The notes under the pieces: generated by a model
What the model was told of the DNA's origin: nothing
Seen by the model: only the letters and a program-made list of their open reading frames with translations
Database searches by the model: none
Part shown: one piece after another, positions 12,201 to 25,000 of the stretch
How positions within the stretch are numbered: the first letter of the stretch is position 1
How the letters are laid out: the number at the start of each line of letters is the position of its first letter
Translations under genes and position numbers: made by a program
DNA from: Acridotheres tristis
Taxonomy: Eukaryota > Chordata > Aves > Passeriformes > Sturnidae
Direction: 5' to 3'
Assembly (NCBI GenBank): GCA_037013685.1
Contig: CM072889.1
Coordinates: 16,625,976 to 16,689,975, forward strand
DNA length: 64,000 nucleotides

Positions 12201-15200
12201 AGCAGCTGCTGTCATCAGAGGAGCTGGAAACAGGTCAAGATTCCCTTAATTTACCACTCCTGAAGAATGCTGATCTCAGGAACACACATCTGCTTTTTAC
12301 CTGTCCCTTGTCACCATCTTCTTTAAGATGCTGACCTGGTACCTCCATATCAGTTCCGTGCTTCTGGCCTCAGTACAGTTGAATAGAAAAAGAGAAAAGT
12401 TCTATGGGAATCCCTCTGATAAACTAATTTTTGGGATCATCTTTTGGATCTCCTTCATTGCTGACTTACAGTTTGCCAAGATCAAGGGAAACAGTGACTT
12501 TTGGGGCTCTTCAGAGCCCTTGCAATGCCCTGGGGTGTTGCATGGTAACAAATGGGGCTCACCAGCCTTTAATGGCTCATCTTTCATCCTGCAAAAAACT
12601 GCAGCACAGAGCATCCCATGCCCTGCAATTTATAGTCCCTGGTGCTGATGGGTGTTCAGACACTGATGATATCCTGGGTCCACGATGGTTGCAAGAGTTC
12701 CTGGTTTGATATTTGTTCTGTGTGCTCTTTATGCAGGCATGATCAGCCACAAGGTTTTAAGGGGTGGAACAATAAATAATGAATTAGTGATGTGTGTGTG
12801 CCTGTGGTTCCTGGTTTGCTTCTCCTCCCAGCTCAGTGCAGAGCAGCTCTGTCACAGCTCAGGGCCCAGGCAGGGTCCCCCTCTTCATTCATAACCACCC
12901 AGAGCAGCTGCAGTCCTTGTGACCAAAACTCCAAAGGAAGTTCGTGAGAGCTGGAGATAAAAACGTTTTTGGTCAGCAGCCAAAGAGAGTCTGAGCCTGA
13001 GCCTGATGGTTTTTGTAGCATTGCAAAAGTTCCCCGTTTGGCAGGACCTTCCCTCAGTGCCCAGGGATGAGGTACAGCACCTTATAAACAGACTGAGAAA
13101 GGGGAAAGGAACATGAAGGTGAGAATAAATCCTTTCTGGTATCAACTGGGACAAAAGCCTTTGCAAATTACTCTAATGAGGTGATAAGATACTGTGGTGA
13201 TAAAAATCTTGTAAATCAGACATGTTTGTATTGCTTTTAAATTAAACTAAGACAACATCAAAGGAAATTATGATTGGAAAATTTAATATCTGAAGTGGGA
13301 GACACAAAGCAAAACTGGAGGAGCACAACAATCAAATCTGTGTGCTGATGCATTTCCAGATGTGATGGGATGAGGTTGTGGTTGGATTTCCCACTTCCCT
13401 GGAGCTGATTCTGCCATTCCTGGCCTGTTCCCTGTAAGACACTTTAAGTTTTCAGATACGTAGATACAAATATCACATTTGTGTTTAAAATCAGTTTACT
13501 GGAGATGCAGTATTAGCTATTTATGGTGTAGTGCAACAGCACCTCGATGATGTGACATTGTCTGGGAAATGGAGAATCTTTGGCATTTCTGTGGGAATAC
13601 AGGACTTGGTGCTTTAATGACAATAACACTGGCATCAGAACCTCAGGAACAGCCTTACTCAGGAGCCAGGATATCTTTAGTAACCACAGTGCCCTGATTT
13701 AAAAAGTATTTTTTTCAAATACACTTAAAAGATTTTAAAAGCTACTTGGTTGGTTTTGGAAGAAGCAGTGAGTAGTTCTGGAGCAGAATTTAGTTCGTTG
13801 TGAAGGGGAGTGTGTGTGTCTGCAGGAACTTTAATATCAAATCCTGAGTGGAGGTGAGCAGGCGTGTGACAGGAAATGCTGAGTGAACTGGAGAAAAGCT
13901 GCAGATCTGAGTTATTTGTAAACTGCCTTCCTTTCAAAGTAACCTACATTCAGGAGTTTATTTTTTAATCATAATTAAATAATAATCCAGCATATGGTTA
14001 TCATAAAAAATACAGGAAGTAGCTGGAAGTTAAAAAGCAGAGAGTTTGTGAGTTCACACTGTTGTTATTAACTGGCCACCGGTGACAGAAAAGGCATAAA
14101 GAAAGCAATAATCAAAGGAGACAGGGTTATATAATAAATAATTTATAGGTAAATACGGATTGCATGTTTTTTGGGAGGTGTGCACAGGCAGTCAGGGGGG
14201 CTGTGGTGTTGGATCCCTGCATCCCCCTTGCACCACGAGAGCACCAGTGCTCCTTAGAACCATGGTAATGAACATGCAAATAGCATTCCATTAATTGGCA
14301 GCTCCGGTTCTCTGTGCTCTCACAGCACAGAGGATTCTGAGCTGTTAATAGAAAAGCAAAGGAACTGTAGGCAAGCAGTAGAAAATGATTCTTTATTTTG
14401 CCTTCCTTGCGTGGCACTGCAGTTCCTGGCTATGTGTAGCATGTGTCATCACGTTCTGTGAAACTCTAAGAATCTCTCTCAGCTCCAATTCACTTTTGAC
14501 ACAAGTTCAAATCAAAATCCTTCAGCAAACCAACCCCTCTGTGTGTTGCTGGGCTGCAGGAAAGGAATGATGGAAGCAGAAAGGGAAAATGAAGAGCATT
14601 TTCTGTTTTCAGATGCCCTCAGCACATGGATGATTCTGCTTCTTCCATGGCTCCTCATATAAAATGTGAAGCATTGGTGCAGAGATTTAAAGAAAATTTT
14701 TCCTTCTTTCTTGGCTAATTTGGGAAGAAGATTAAGTGTGCTGTGTAGTGCTGGACCAGTGTTAATTTTTGGTGTTTGACCACACATATTTGTGGTACTT
14801 AGAGCACAGATGAATAGGGGGAATTCCTTTTTATCGTGGATGTGCCTGGTTCTGAAAGCCTTAACATTTTTTAAGGAAAAAAGGGACTTTGATCTCTCAT
14901 ATCCCACCTGAGCAGTGGCTTCCGACTGCACTTAATTTCTGTAATTATAGAAAGCAAGTCATTTTCCAAGATGATAAAGGAATAAGTAAAATGAATGTAC
15001 AGTTCAGAGTGATGTTTGGTTCTGCTATGCCTTCTGATAATTTTCTGTGTTAAAACCTATGTACATTAAATACTAAAAATTTAGAAATTGTTCTAAAAAT
15101 GACAATATAGAGGTTTTTTCCTCAGCAGAAAGGAGCACTGATGGCTTGAACTGGCAGCTGACCAGTCCAAAATCTCAGTGGTAATCTATAGCTGGCTTTG

Positions 15201-17174
15201 ACTTTAGTCTTTCATTGAAAAATGCAAACTAAAATGTAAAAATTTGTTTGAGTGTAGAGAACATTGAAATACCTACAAATGTACTTCCTTGTCACAATTA
15301 AACAGGCAAAACAACACATTCCTGCAAATTGCTGTTGTGAGGGACACAAAATTTAGTGACAAGCATCTTGGAGGGTGAAGATTTTGAAGGGTACCCATGA
15401 CCATTAGTTGATTTTTTTTTCCTGAGAGAAAAATATTGAAGGTGAAAGCCATCAAGGCTTTTCCTACAGAACTCCAGGGTGAAGAACTTGAGGAACCAGA
15501 GGAGCCATCTTCTGATGGGAAGTTATGGCTTGAACCATCTGTCTGTTCCAGCTATCAGAGGGAAAGTGGATGTGGTTTAACATTATTTAAATTCTTAAAA
15601 CTTCAGTTTAATGTGTATACAGTAAAAATCCGAGGTGCAGTAACGTATGGAAGGCTATTAATTTAGAACAGTTTTCATTTTCTGTTTTGAAGCCAGATGT
15701 TTGTAGGTGTCACTTTCCAGCCTAATGATGGTTGAAATGACTTTCTCCCCCCTCTTTTCCCAGTGCACGACTTCATGTGAAGAAAGATAAATTCCCAGGG
15801 GCCTGTGGCATGGGGCTGTGCTGGATGAAGGAGAAGTTGTCAGTGCCATTTGCTCATCTTCCTGCAGGGATTTAGGACAAACAGATGTTTTTAGCAAACA
15901 GGGGGATAGAGGTGGCAGTGAAACACCAAACTGAGCTGTCTTCAGTGACTGGGCAGGGCAGCCAGGGCAGTCAGTGAATGAGGAGTGGGGCTCCCACCAA
16001 TCCCTTATGTTTGGTTAGGAGAAGGGAAGATGTTTGGGAGAAATGGCAGAAAAACTCTTTTGTGGTGCCCGAGTGAGATGTGCAGGCACAGTGTGGTCCA
16101 GGCTCGGGAGTGCTGTGCTCAGGGCTGGCCGTGCCCAGCGGGCACAGGGACGAGCCTGCAGGGCTCAGCATCCTGCCAGGGGCTGCTGCTGCCTGCCCAC
16201 AGGCTGAGCAATGACCTTTCTCCATGCTTTTCATCTTGAGCATCACTGGAGAGCCCCAAATTTTGAGTTTTTTTTCTGTTGAGCTGTAGGCACAATGCAA
16301 GTCCAGTCACTCTGTGCGAGGTGAATGGAGCTCTCTGCCAACTTCCCACACATCTCAGAGGGTGCCAGCTCTACAAACTCTGTCCGACTTTAATTAAAAT
16401 AAACTGATTATGTAGCAGCTACTGTGGGACAGATGTTTTGAGGGTTTTTTGCAACGAACTGTACAACAGCAAGACAGGAAAACTTTTAGGGTGGCGAGTA
16501 TTAATAATTCAATTAATGCATGAAGTTATGTACTTTTTATTGCTGGTTTTGCCTCTGGTGTATTTGTCACCTCAGTACATTGATCATCTCATTTTAGGAC
16601 GTGTTTTCTCTTCTTACATGCAGTACGTAGAATAACATTTGAATAGCTACACACAGAAATGACACCGGTAGGTTCGAAAATTCCAGGTTCTGGAGTTTTC
16701 CTGCACAATACAGCTGTTCCATGCACTGTTCCTCACAGTGCAGCTATTCTGGGAGCTGCTTGGGAACCTCTCCTGTGAGGTGGAGCTCTGGGGAGGGTTG
16801 GGAGAGTTGTGCCTGTGTTGTGACAAGGCGTCACAGAGAAGTGCCCGGCCCCCAGCGGAACGCCGTCATTACCCAGCGTGTTTATAAAACAGCAGCAGGG
16901 AAAACGTGTCAGTCAGTGCAGGCAGTGGTGACAGAGCTGCTGGCATGAACGGGCTGGGAGGATGGCATGTGAGGAGCTGAGCACATCCCAGAGCTCAGCA
17001 CCGGGGCACTGGTGGCATTCCAAACCTCTGGTGTGTCACCAGAGGGACATTTCATGCCTTGGTCGTTGTTGTGTATTGGCATCTTGTATTTCATGGACTG
17101 TTACTGCTGTAGAAATCTGTAGATTTTTTTTTTTCCTGAGATGTAATCTTGAAGTGATGACTGATGTTGAAACC
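6291..17174. other. intron, nothing recognised
   Basis: Long unremarkable intron. Very AT-rich at 9150-9340; four GGAT units at about 10300-10316; several short T runs. No exon, LTR or CR1 recognised. Confidence 0.5.
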
Positions 17175-17364
17175 TTCCCTTCCCTTCCCTTCCCTTCCCT
17201 TCCCTTCCCTTCCCTTCCCTTCCCTTCCCTTCCCTTCCCTTCCCTTCCCTTCCCTTCCCTTCCCTTCCCTTCCCTTCCCTTCCCTTCCCTTCCCTTCCCT
17301 TCCCTTCCCTTCCCTTCCCTTCCCTTCCCTTCCCTTCCCTTCCCTTCCCTTCCCTTCCCTTCCC
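17175..17364. repeat. perfect (TTCCC)38 pentanucleotide microsatellite
   Basis: There are 38 uninterrupted copies of TTCCC (GGGAA on the other strand) over 190 bp. The strand is pure pyrimidine and so can form triplex (H-DNA). The perfect array suggests recent expansion and probable length polymorphism. The array is open in several frames on both strands, giving repetitive spurious proteins. Confidence 0.98.
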
Positions 17365-19379
17365 CAGCTTCTCTTAAATTCAAGTTAAAAGAGAATTAAG
17401 AGAACACAAAAAGTTAAATCAGTGCTGAAAGGTGGGAACTCAAAAATCTCCTCCCCAGCCAATCATCTCAGCGTTGCTTTTGCAGGATTTTTAAGAATCC
17501 CAGTAATTCTTCAGTTGTCAGAAATTTTCCTGGAGAGGCAGTTGAGCATATGAAAAAGTAAATAACCTGTGTCTGGTTGTCCTTTGGAACAGACAAATCT
17601 CTCCGTGCACAGGGTGTATGGAATTTTGAGGAGGGATATCTTTGCATTGTAAAAGTGGATTTAATGCATGTGAAAACGCTGGAAGCACAGTGAAGTGTTC
17701 TTTTGTTAGAGGGAAGTTAATAAATGTTGTATAATAATTATTAACAATGTTAATAAATGTCGTGTTCCATGGTTGCTTCAGTAGGTCTCAACTCCTCAGC
17801 AGAGGTAGAGCTACATCTCCTCTCATCAGTGAGAGAGGCACTGAAAAGTTGGTGCTGGCATCAGCTGTGGTATTTATTCTTTATGCCATAACTCTATTAA
17901 TTCCACTATGCAAATTTATCAAAAAATCATAAGATATAGACAAATTGTTGTGCATTTATATTTATGCAGTGGCTTTAATAGCAGCTCATTGCTAAGCAGA
18001 AACAAACTGTTTAAAGTAAATTTTAAAAACATTTGTTGGAAGAACAGAAATGCTAGGCTAGTTTTAATCATATAATACAAAGCATACAATAAATGGAGCA
18101 AAAATCTCAGCGAGTGTAAGAGATGAGCATGAGCTTAGTAACAAGAGTGTAACAAGTGGTTATTGCTTTAGCCTTTCCCCTTTGGAGAGGTGAATTTAAG
18201 ACCTGCTTGAGGCTGCAGTTAATGAACCTGAGTGGTTTCACACGTTCTGCTTGGTGCAGTTAGCAGAGGTGGCCCTCAGTGTCTCGGGATGTGTGGCAGG
18301 TCAGTGCTGAGGTGCAGGAGCTGTGGGAGGGAAACACCACCTTGAGCTGGAATTTCTGTCCCTTGGTACATTTATAATCAGCATGTGAGTGGAATATTCA
18401 AAGAAGAAAAGCCAAAGAAGAACATGAGATTTTGCTGTTGCTCTTCCATGAAGCACTGCTGTGGTTGTTGGATGAGCAGGAAATCATCACCAATGACACG
18501 GATGTTTGTTCCAGAAATTCCGTGGTCTAAAACAGCAGAGCAAGAACTGAGTGAGTAAAGAAAATGCACGATGGAGGTTTTACATTGTGACAAGCTGTTG
18601 AAAAACGAATCTAATTACAGATACATATATTTGTTTCACGGATTAATTTTCAAGTCATAAGCTACCTTGTGTTCCCAGAGCTTGATGCTTAAAGATCATT
18701 GTCTAAAGAGTATAAAGTAGGATGTAGAAGCAGGATATGTGAATCACTGTTGGGTTTGATACTTTTCCTCTGTAGTTTCTGAGCCTGTTGTTTGTTGGTT
18801 GTGTTCTTGTGGTTTCTTGAGTTCTTTGTGGAATCACCACTGTCCTGTCCTCAAACCACTGCAGATGTGGGAACAAGGAAGATGATTTGGGGCTGTGGAT
18901 GTGCAGACATCCATGACACAGCTGTAGGGATGAGGGACCAAGTTTTATACAGGCCAGGAAATGTCAGTTCTTTGTTTGGGCACTTGAATGTGCCAGCTCT
19001 GCTGCACTTCTGGAGCTCACACATATACTGGAGTATGAAACAATTATGGATATGTTCTTTAATTATATCCATATTATTGTCATTCAGGTAATGATGGTCT
19101 TAAAAGAAGATGTTCCCCACGTGTATATGAGATGTGCTTATCTAAATATGTTTAAAAGAGCTAGAAAATTATTGGAAAAATTTCCTAGGTCAGAAACATG
19201 TCAGAAACATGAAACATTATTCAAACATGTATAAACTTGGATAAATATTTTTGAACACTTAAAGGAAGTATTTTGGTCTAACTTAGTGTGGCTCTTAATG
19301 GTACAGAGAGAGTCTTGTGAGCAGTGAAGGAGCCAGAAATGGCTGCAGGCAGTGTTTGTTACTTATTAGTGATCAGCAA
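17365..19379. other. intron, nothing recognised
   Basis: AT-rich unique sequence between the pentanucleotide array and the first CR1 of the CR1 cluster. Confidence 0.5.
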
Positions 19380-19495
19380 GCAGAAGCCACCCCTGGAGGG
19401 ATGGAAAAGCTGTGTGGATGTGGCACTTGGGGACATGGGCAGTGCTGGGGGAATGCCACACTTGGTGGATCTAAACCAATGTGATTGTGTGGTTC
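19380..19495 (+). mobile_element. CR1 LINE 3' end fragment
   Basis: The fragment contains GATGTGGCACTTGGGGACAT, then GGCAGTGCTGGGG, then TGATTGTGTGGTTCTGTGA. This is the canonical order of a CR1 3' end, including the terminal near-repeat of the ATTCTGTG octamer. It is about 115 bp, strongly 5' truncated, and non-coding. Confidence 0.75.
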
Positions 19496-20689
19496 TGTGA
19501 CTTTGTTTGAGAACATCCAGGAGAGGGGCCTGGAGCATCCAGCAGAATCAGGAGTGTTGCACAAGACAAGGAGCATCCCCTGAGGTTGGGTTGGTCCCCA
19601 GGTGACAGGTTGGGCTGAGCAGGGTCTGTCCCCCCGAGGAGAGGGGTGTGAGGAGCTGGGGGGGACGTGTGATGGCAGAGGAGGATCAGCCAGATGGAAG
19701 TGGCTCTCCCCAGGAACAGCACTGCCTTCAAACACCAGTAATTGATGAATTGTATGCAATATGCAAATGGGAATGCATAAATCTCCTGAATGACAGCTTA
19801 ATTTATGTGAACCCTTAAGAATGTGGGATTAGATTTTAATTAAATATCTTCAAAGGCACCCTGACTTATTCAGTTTTTTGGCTGCTGTCTTTATGAGAGT
19901 TTAGGAGGGGACGAAATCCAAATTTTAAATATATTATTTACTGTATTTTCTAATAAATTACCGTTGTACAAAAGTCTCATATATATATATTTTGGGTGCA
20001 TATATTTCGGGGACTATTAGATAAATCTTATGATAATAATAATAATAAAATCAAAGTACCATGACACTTGTTTGAGCTTAAATAATTATTGCCACTTGTT
20101 CCTTTATGTTTAAGATGGGTAAGCATCCAAGTTAAAGCTGCTATAAATGCTTAATGTTTCACATCCAACAAGTACCTTAAACTTCTAAAGACAAGTGTTT
20201 GCATTTTAATGGTTACTGTTGCTGTAGTTGTTACCCCAAATGTGATGAGTTGATTGTTTCTGCCAAGGCAGTGAGAGCTAAATCCAGCTTGGCTGCCTCA
20301 GCCACTCTGTGGCAGCTGCAGGAGATAATCTGCATGGGCAGAGCACTGTGAGGTACCAGAGTGTAAATAGTGGCTGTCTGAGTCCCTGGTCCTGGAAGGA
20401 GCAGGTTTTCCTGCCCTGGAAGCAGCAGATGACAGCAGCAGTGGTTGAAGTTGCAACCAGCTGGGTCAGCAGAGCCATGGGCAGTGTTAGCCAAGGGCAG
20501 GTTTTGCTGGTTTGCTGGACTGAGCTTATCAGTCTGGAATAAGCAAAACCAATGTGATGGGAAGAGGGGGTAAGAAGACAACAAGATATTTCTTCTTGGA
20601 GCTGAAGTATGTGTACAGTCACAGTTAGACCTGAATCGCGCCATAGTATGAAAATTTCTTTTACAAAGATCCAGTTAAGCTTAGCAAAA
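19496..20689. other. intron, nothing recognised apart from short AT repeats
   Basis: GC-rich to about 19740, then very AT-rich. The patch at 20270-20540 has open frames on both strands with no recognisable product. Confidence 0.5.
20033..20049. repeat. (AAT)n trinucleotide repeat
   Basis: Short AAT array; a short (AT)n run also lies at 19979-19990. Confidence 0.85.
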
Positions 20690-20795
20690 TCTCCAGCTCA
20701 GTCAGTTAATGGTGGCCTTGGCAGTGCTGGATGAACACTTGGGCTTGATGGTCTTCAAGGTCCTTTCAAATCAAAATGATTCTGCCATTCTGTAT
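20690..20795 (+). mobile_element. CR1 LINE 3' end fragment
   Basis: Contains GGTGGCCTTGGCAGTGCTGG, then GGGCTTGATGGTCTTCAAGG, CCTTTCAAATC and TGATTCTGCCATTCTGTA. This is the CR1 3' untranslated end with its terminal octamer repeats. Strongly 5' truncated. Confidence 0.8.
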
Positions 20796-20857
20796 AGGAG
20801 AAAAAATAAGGAACCCCTTCATAATAACCTTTCATTTAAATAAGGAAGTAGTTAGTG

Positions 20858-21055
20858 AGGGTGAGGAAACACTGGCACAGGGTGCCCAGGGGATGACAGA
20901 TGGATGCCACATCCCTCAGGACATTCAAGGCCAGGTTGGGTGGGGCTTGGAGGAGCCTGATCCATGGAAGGTGTCTGCTCACTGCACAGGCTTGGCCTGG
21001 ATGGTGTTTAAAGGTCCCTTCTAACCCAAACCCTTCCAGAATACCCTTTCTGTAT
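20858..21055 (+). mobile_element. CR1 LINE 3' end fragment
   Basis: The segment runs from the GTGAGGAAACACTGGCACAG stretch through CATTCAAGGCCAGGTTGGG, GGAAGGTGTCTGCTCACTGC and TTTAAAGGTCCCTTCTAACC to a decayed octamer tail. It is a clear CR1 3' end of about 200 bp. It starts some 60 bp after the end of another CR1 fragment in the same orientation. Confidence 0.85.
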
Positions 21056-22039
21056 TGTAATATTTCCATTTGTATTGTTCCCCCTGCTCACAGCCACTGA
21101 GCTGCACCCTTGCAGTGAAGTTCCAGCTCTCTCTTTTGGCTGTTGGAATTGTCCCTGTCCCACCTCTCTGCAGGTCCTTGCTCCTGATTGAGGGGCAGAA
21201 CAAAGATCTCCCATTTTCCATCAGCTCCCATCCAGGAGAACCCTTGGGATGGTGAAGGAGCTGACTCTTCTTATCCAGGGAGAAGCAGTGAGAGGAAGGG
21301 CAGGAACTTCATTTCCTCCTGTGTTCTGGGTCATTCTTTACTTTCTTTACGTATTTGTATTTATGTATTTTTACTGGCTCAAGGGAAAGTAGCAGAGAAA
21401 TTTCCCAGTGGTGGGAGAACAGACTGGAGGGTGTAGGATAGATATGGTTGATGTGAGGCCAAGAGCAGAGACATTGGGGGATATTCTGGAGGCAAATCTT
21501 TGGGAAATATTGAGCAGTTGGAGTAGATAAATATGGAAGGAAATGGATTTTGAACCTTGTATTTCACAGATTTTTAGCTGCAAACAGCTTCATATTTATC
21601 TATCTAAATTTAAATATTTGCTCCTAATGTGATACAGTTGCAAAATAGGTCACTCTGGTGAACACAAGGCACGAATTAGGCTGCCTTTTTCAGGTTTTTT
21701 GGGGGTGCAAGTCCTTAACCACAGGCGTGGTGAGCTGTTCCTGCCGGGTTCCTGTGTCCGTGCTGGCGGTTGGGAGCGTGGTTGGTTATCAGGACTGGAG
21801 CTCCCCACTCAAATATTGGCTGTTGCACAAACCATGATAGCACACCAAAGAACAAACTTGCAGTTGATGTAATGGCAGTGGTTTTTAATGCCAAAAAAAG
21901 TAAATAAAATCTCGAGATACGGTGGGTTTTTTATTGTTGAGAGGAAGGGTTGAGAATTTCTTGAAGTAAGGTTGTAGGGTGGAGACATCGAGGGAGATTC
22001 TGAGGTTCAGCATGGAAACACTTCTGGGTCAAAGAGGAA

Positions 22040-22040
<1 letters not shown>
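21056..22040. other. intron, nothing recognised
   Basis: Mixed sequence after the CR1 cluster; no exon signals or repeat family recognised. Confidence 0.5.

Positions 22041-22070
<30 letters not shown>
22041..22070. repeat. A30 homopolymer
   Basis: Thirty consecutive A. No poly(A) signal or recognisable retroposed body precedes it, so it is scored as a simple repeat. Confidence 0.95.
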
Positions 22071-22072
<2 letters not shown>

Positions 22073-25000
22073 AAATAGAAGAGAAAAACCCATCACCTGA
22101 ATTGGGGACCAGAAGTGCACTAGGGGTTTGAGAAATATTCTCATTGAGTCGGGAAACATCTAAGTGTAAGCCTTTTTTAATGTATTTTTATTGGGTTTTT
22201 TTGCAGGCAGAACTTTTCTATAGTTGCCCACTTCTTTGCACCCTTGTGGCCTTTTATATTTCACAATATCTCCCTGACATGGGCAGATCTGAGAGAATAT
22301 GTGAAGGCAGAATCTTTTGTGTGCATCTTCAAATCTTCTTCATTTGGGCACTGATGGATAATGCTTGCTAAATATCTTATTATTGCCTTTTTAAATTATG
22401 TTGACCTGTTACTATTAAATGAATGATTCCTGTAATCATGGCTGCATTTAAAACTGCAGCCTTTAAAACTTTAAAATTCCAGTAAAATTGGTGTATAGAT
22501 AAAAGCATGGCAGTGGATTCAGTTTATTTCTGAGCTTTTTTTTTTTTCTAATGTTTCTCATGATCAAGAGCTATTTTAAATCAGGACATTGAAAAAGTCA
22601 AGTTAAAAATAATTCTAAAACACACAAAGGCTGCTGATGGGAAAATTCAAATATATATAGAATTGTTCATTATCAAGGTGAAACTCAAATGTAGAAACTA
22701 GAACAGGCCAGTGCATTCTTTTCTGAACAACTTCATGTTGATTCTCTTGTTTTGAATTTACCCAATTTTAAGTTTGGAGGCAGTTTGGGTAAGGGAAACC
22801 TGCTGTGGGAAATATGCAATTGAATTCTGAGAATTAATACAAGTTTTAGACTCTAGGGATGTGTGATAGATCTGAAGGTCTTTACTGGAAACACAAATGC
22901 TAATAATAGATGACAGAGGTTTTCTGGACTTTAATGTGCACATAAGGCATTGAATGTGCATTTTTTGGCTGGAAAGTTAGAATTGATGCCCAGGAATTGT
23001 CTATAACAGGAGGGAAATGCTCTTTGAAGTGTGTGACTGCACCCAATCTGTTTTGAACTGACTTGGAAATACACGGTAAATAAGAAATAGAAATTTGAGT
23101 AATTTCAAATCATTTTTACACTGTGCAGAATTGCTGTTATCACTATTACAAAGTTAAAGATGAGTATGGTCCAGCACTGCAATATTAAAAGGGAAATCCA
23201 TTTTACTTCATTAGGAAAGCATGTTTTAAGAAATGAAAATTGGAAAAAAGGATTTTCAAGCTTCATTATTTTATTTTTGTTTTTCCCACGAAACATCTAC
23301 ATCCAATGATAGTAAAAATCAATGAGTAAATAAAAAGTGAGAATATGCTTTTACCAGGGACCAAATTTCGAGATTTCCTGGAAAAAAAATTGGGCTTACA
23401 AGGAATTAGTGAAAAAATGTTCTTGTACATTTTCCTTTGAGATTTCAGCACTGCAGCCTAAGCAGAATTTCAACCCAGCCAGATTTTGTGTGGTTCGAAA
23501 AGAAATGTCTTCTGTTTTATTTGAAATAGAATCAAGTTATGTACTTTGCACTTCTTCTAATGTCAATTAGTCATGGTAGAATAATGCTTTGGAATAACTG
23601 GGCTCTTCTGAGTATCCCTGGAAAATAACCTTTGCAGTTAGCTGAGGAATTTGTTCTGTCGTTAATATTTGCTTAAGGAGAAGCTGTGTAATTAAAGCTG
23701 GGAAGCAGCAGTGAGCAGTGCTGGAGGAGAAATCTGAAAATGCTTCAGCACTGCTGTTCTCACAGGGAAACCAAAGGTGTCACACCACACGATGCTCCTG
23801 CACAAAGAAATCTGAAATACCTCTCTGGCTGTTTGGAAATAATCCCAAATAATAAAGTGTGGAGTGGGGAAGTGTCTGCAAAGGCTGGTGGGTTTTAAAG
23901 CTGTGCCATCAGGGCAGTGAAATCTTAACTGGTTATTTGGCTGTCCCAGCTCTGCCCCACAGGTAATCCACAGGGACTGAGGAATTCCGTGCCTTTTTAG
24001 CATTTCACATTTCAAAGCAGTTGATCTCTGCAGTGTCATTTCAGTGAAAACTTTGTGCTGCTTTTGCTGTATGTGCAGAGATCTGCTTAGATGTGTTTTA
24101 TGTGGAGCATTCCTTTCACATCTGCTGTTTGCCACACAGAGTGCAGTGATGTAGATCTCAATATTTCATTTGAAATCAGCTCATTCTTACAACTTAATCA
24201 TTCTGACTGCAGTGCTTTCAGTTCCCTTTACCTTGGGAATATCTTCCTTGTAATGAGGTGCTTCAGGAATCCATGTGCAGTTCCAGGTACAGCCATGCAG
24301 GAGCCAGATGAGTTTGGGCAATTTCTGCCTTTCCATGATGCTTCCAGGCTGCAGCCCAGCAAAGAGTTGGATCTTTTCCTTGTTTTAGCACATCTGCCTA
24401 ATTTTATAACACCTGAATGTCTCTCAGCATATTAACTTTGCAGATGTTGCCTCTCTTTAGGAGGGCTAAATTTTCATTGTTTTTCACACTTCATTAATTT
24501 TCCTTTTTGAAAATACTGAATGAATTTTGAAGCTGCTTTTATTCACTCAGATCTCACTGAAAGGTTTTGTAATCTCTCCCCTCCTGTCGATGCAGTCTCT
24601 TCTTTGAGCTGTTTTAAACTTCCCTGCTTTCTTTTCTGAATGTTTATGAAGGTATTAGAGTTAGAGCCAAATCACTTTATTGCTGATTTTTCAAGGTAGC
24701 TCCTCTCCATACCATAATTTGCTCTTTCAGTCCATGAGTGCTCACATTCATACTCATCTTTTATTAGACCAAGGCACTCTGTTAGTTGATTTTTCCCATT
24801 AAATTAGGGTCTAAATGCACTGCATCTTCTTTTACGCCCCATATATCAATTAAATCTGCAACTCCCTTTCTAAAAAGATTTTATTTTATTTTTTTCTGCC
24901 TAATGGCAACGCCACCCTGTGCTGCCATCAGCCTGAGTTCGTTCTTTTTATGGTTAAGTATTTATCAGAAGCAGAAGTTATTTCTCTGGGTCAGTAATTA

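Noticed and set aside
16671..16690. tRNA B-box-like GGTTCGAAAATT
   Set aside because: Lacks the final CC of the B box and has no cloverleaf or A box upstream.
16962..17399. Ser/Leu/Pro/Phe and Gly/Arg/Glu/Lys repeat proteins
   Set aside because: Translation of the (TTCCC)n array in several frames.
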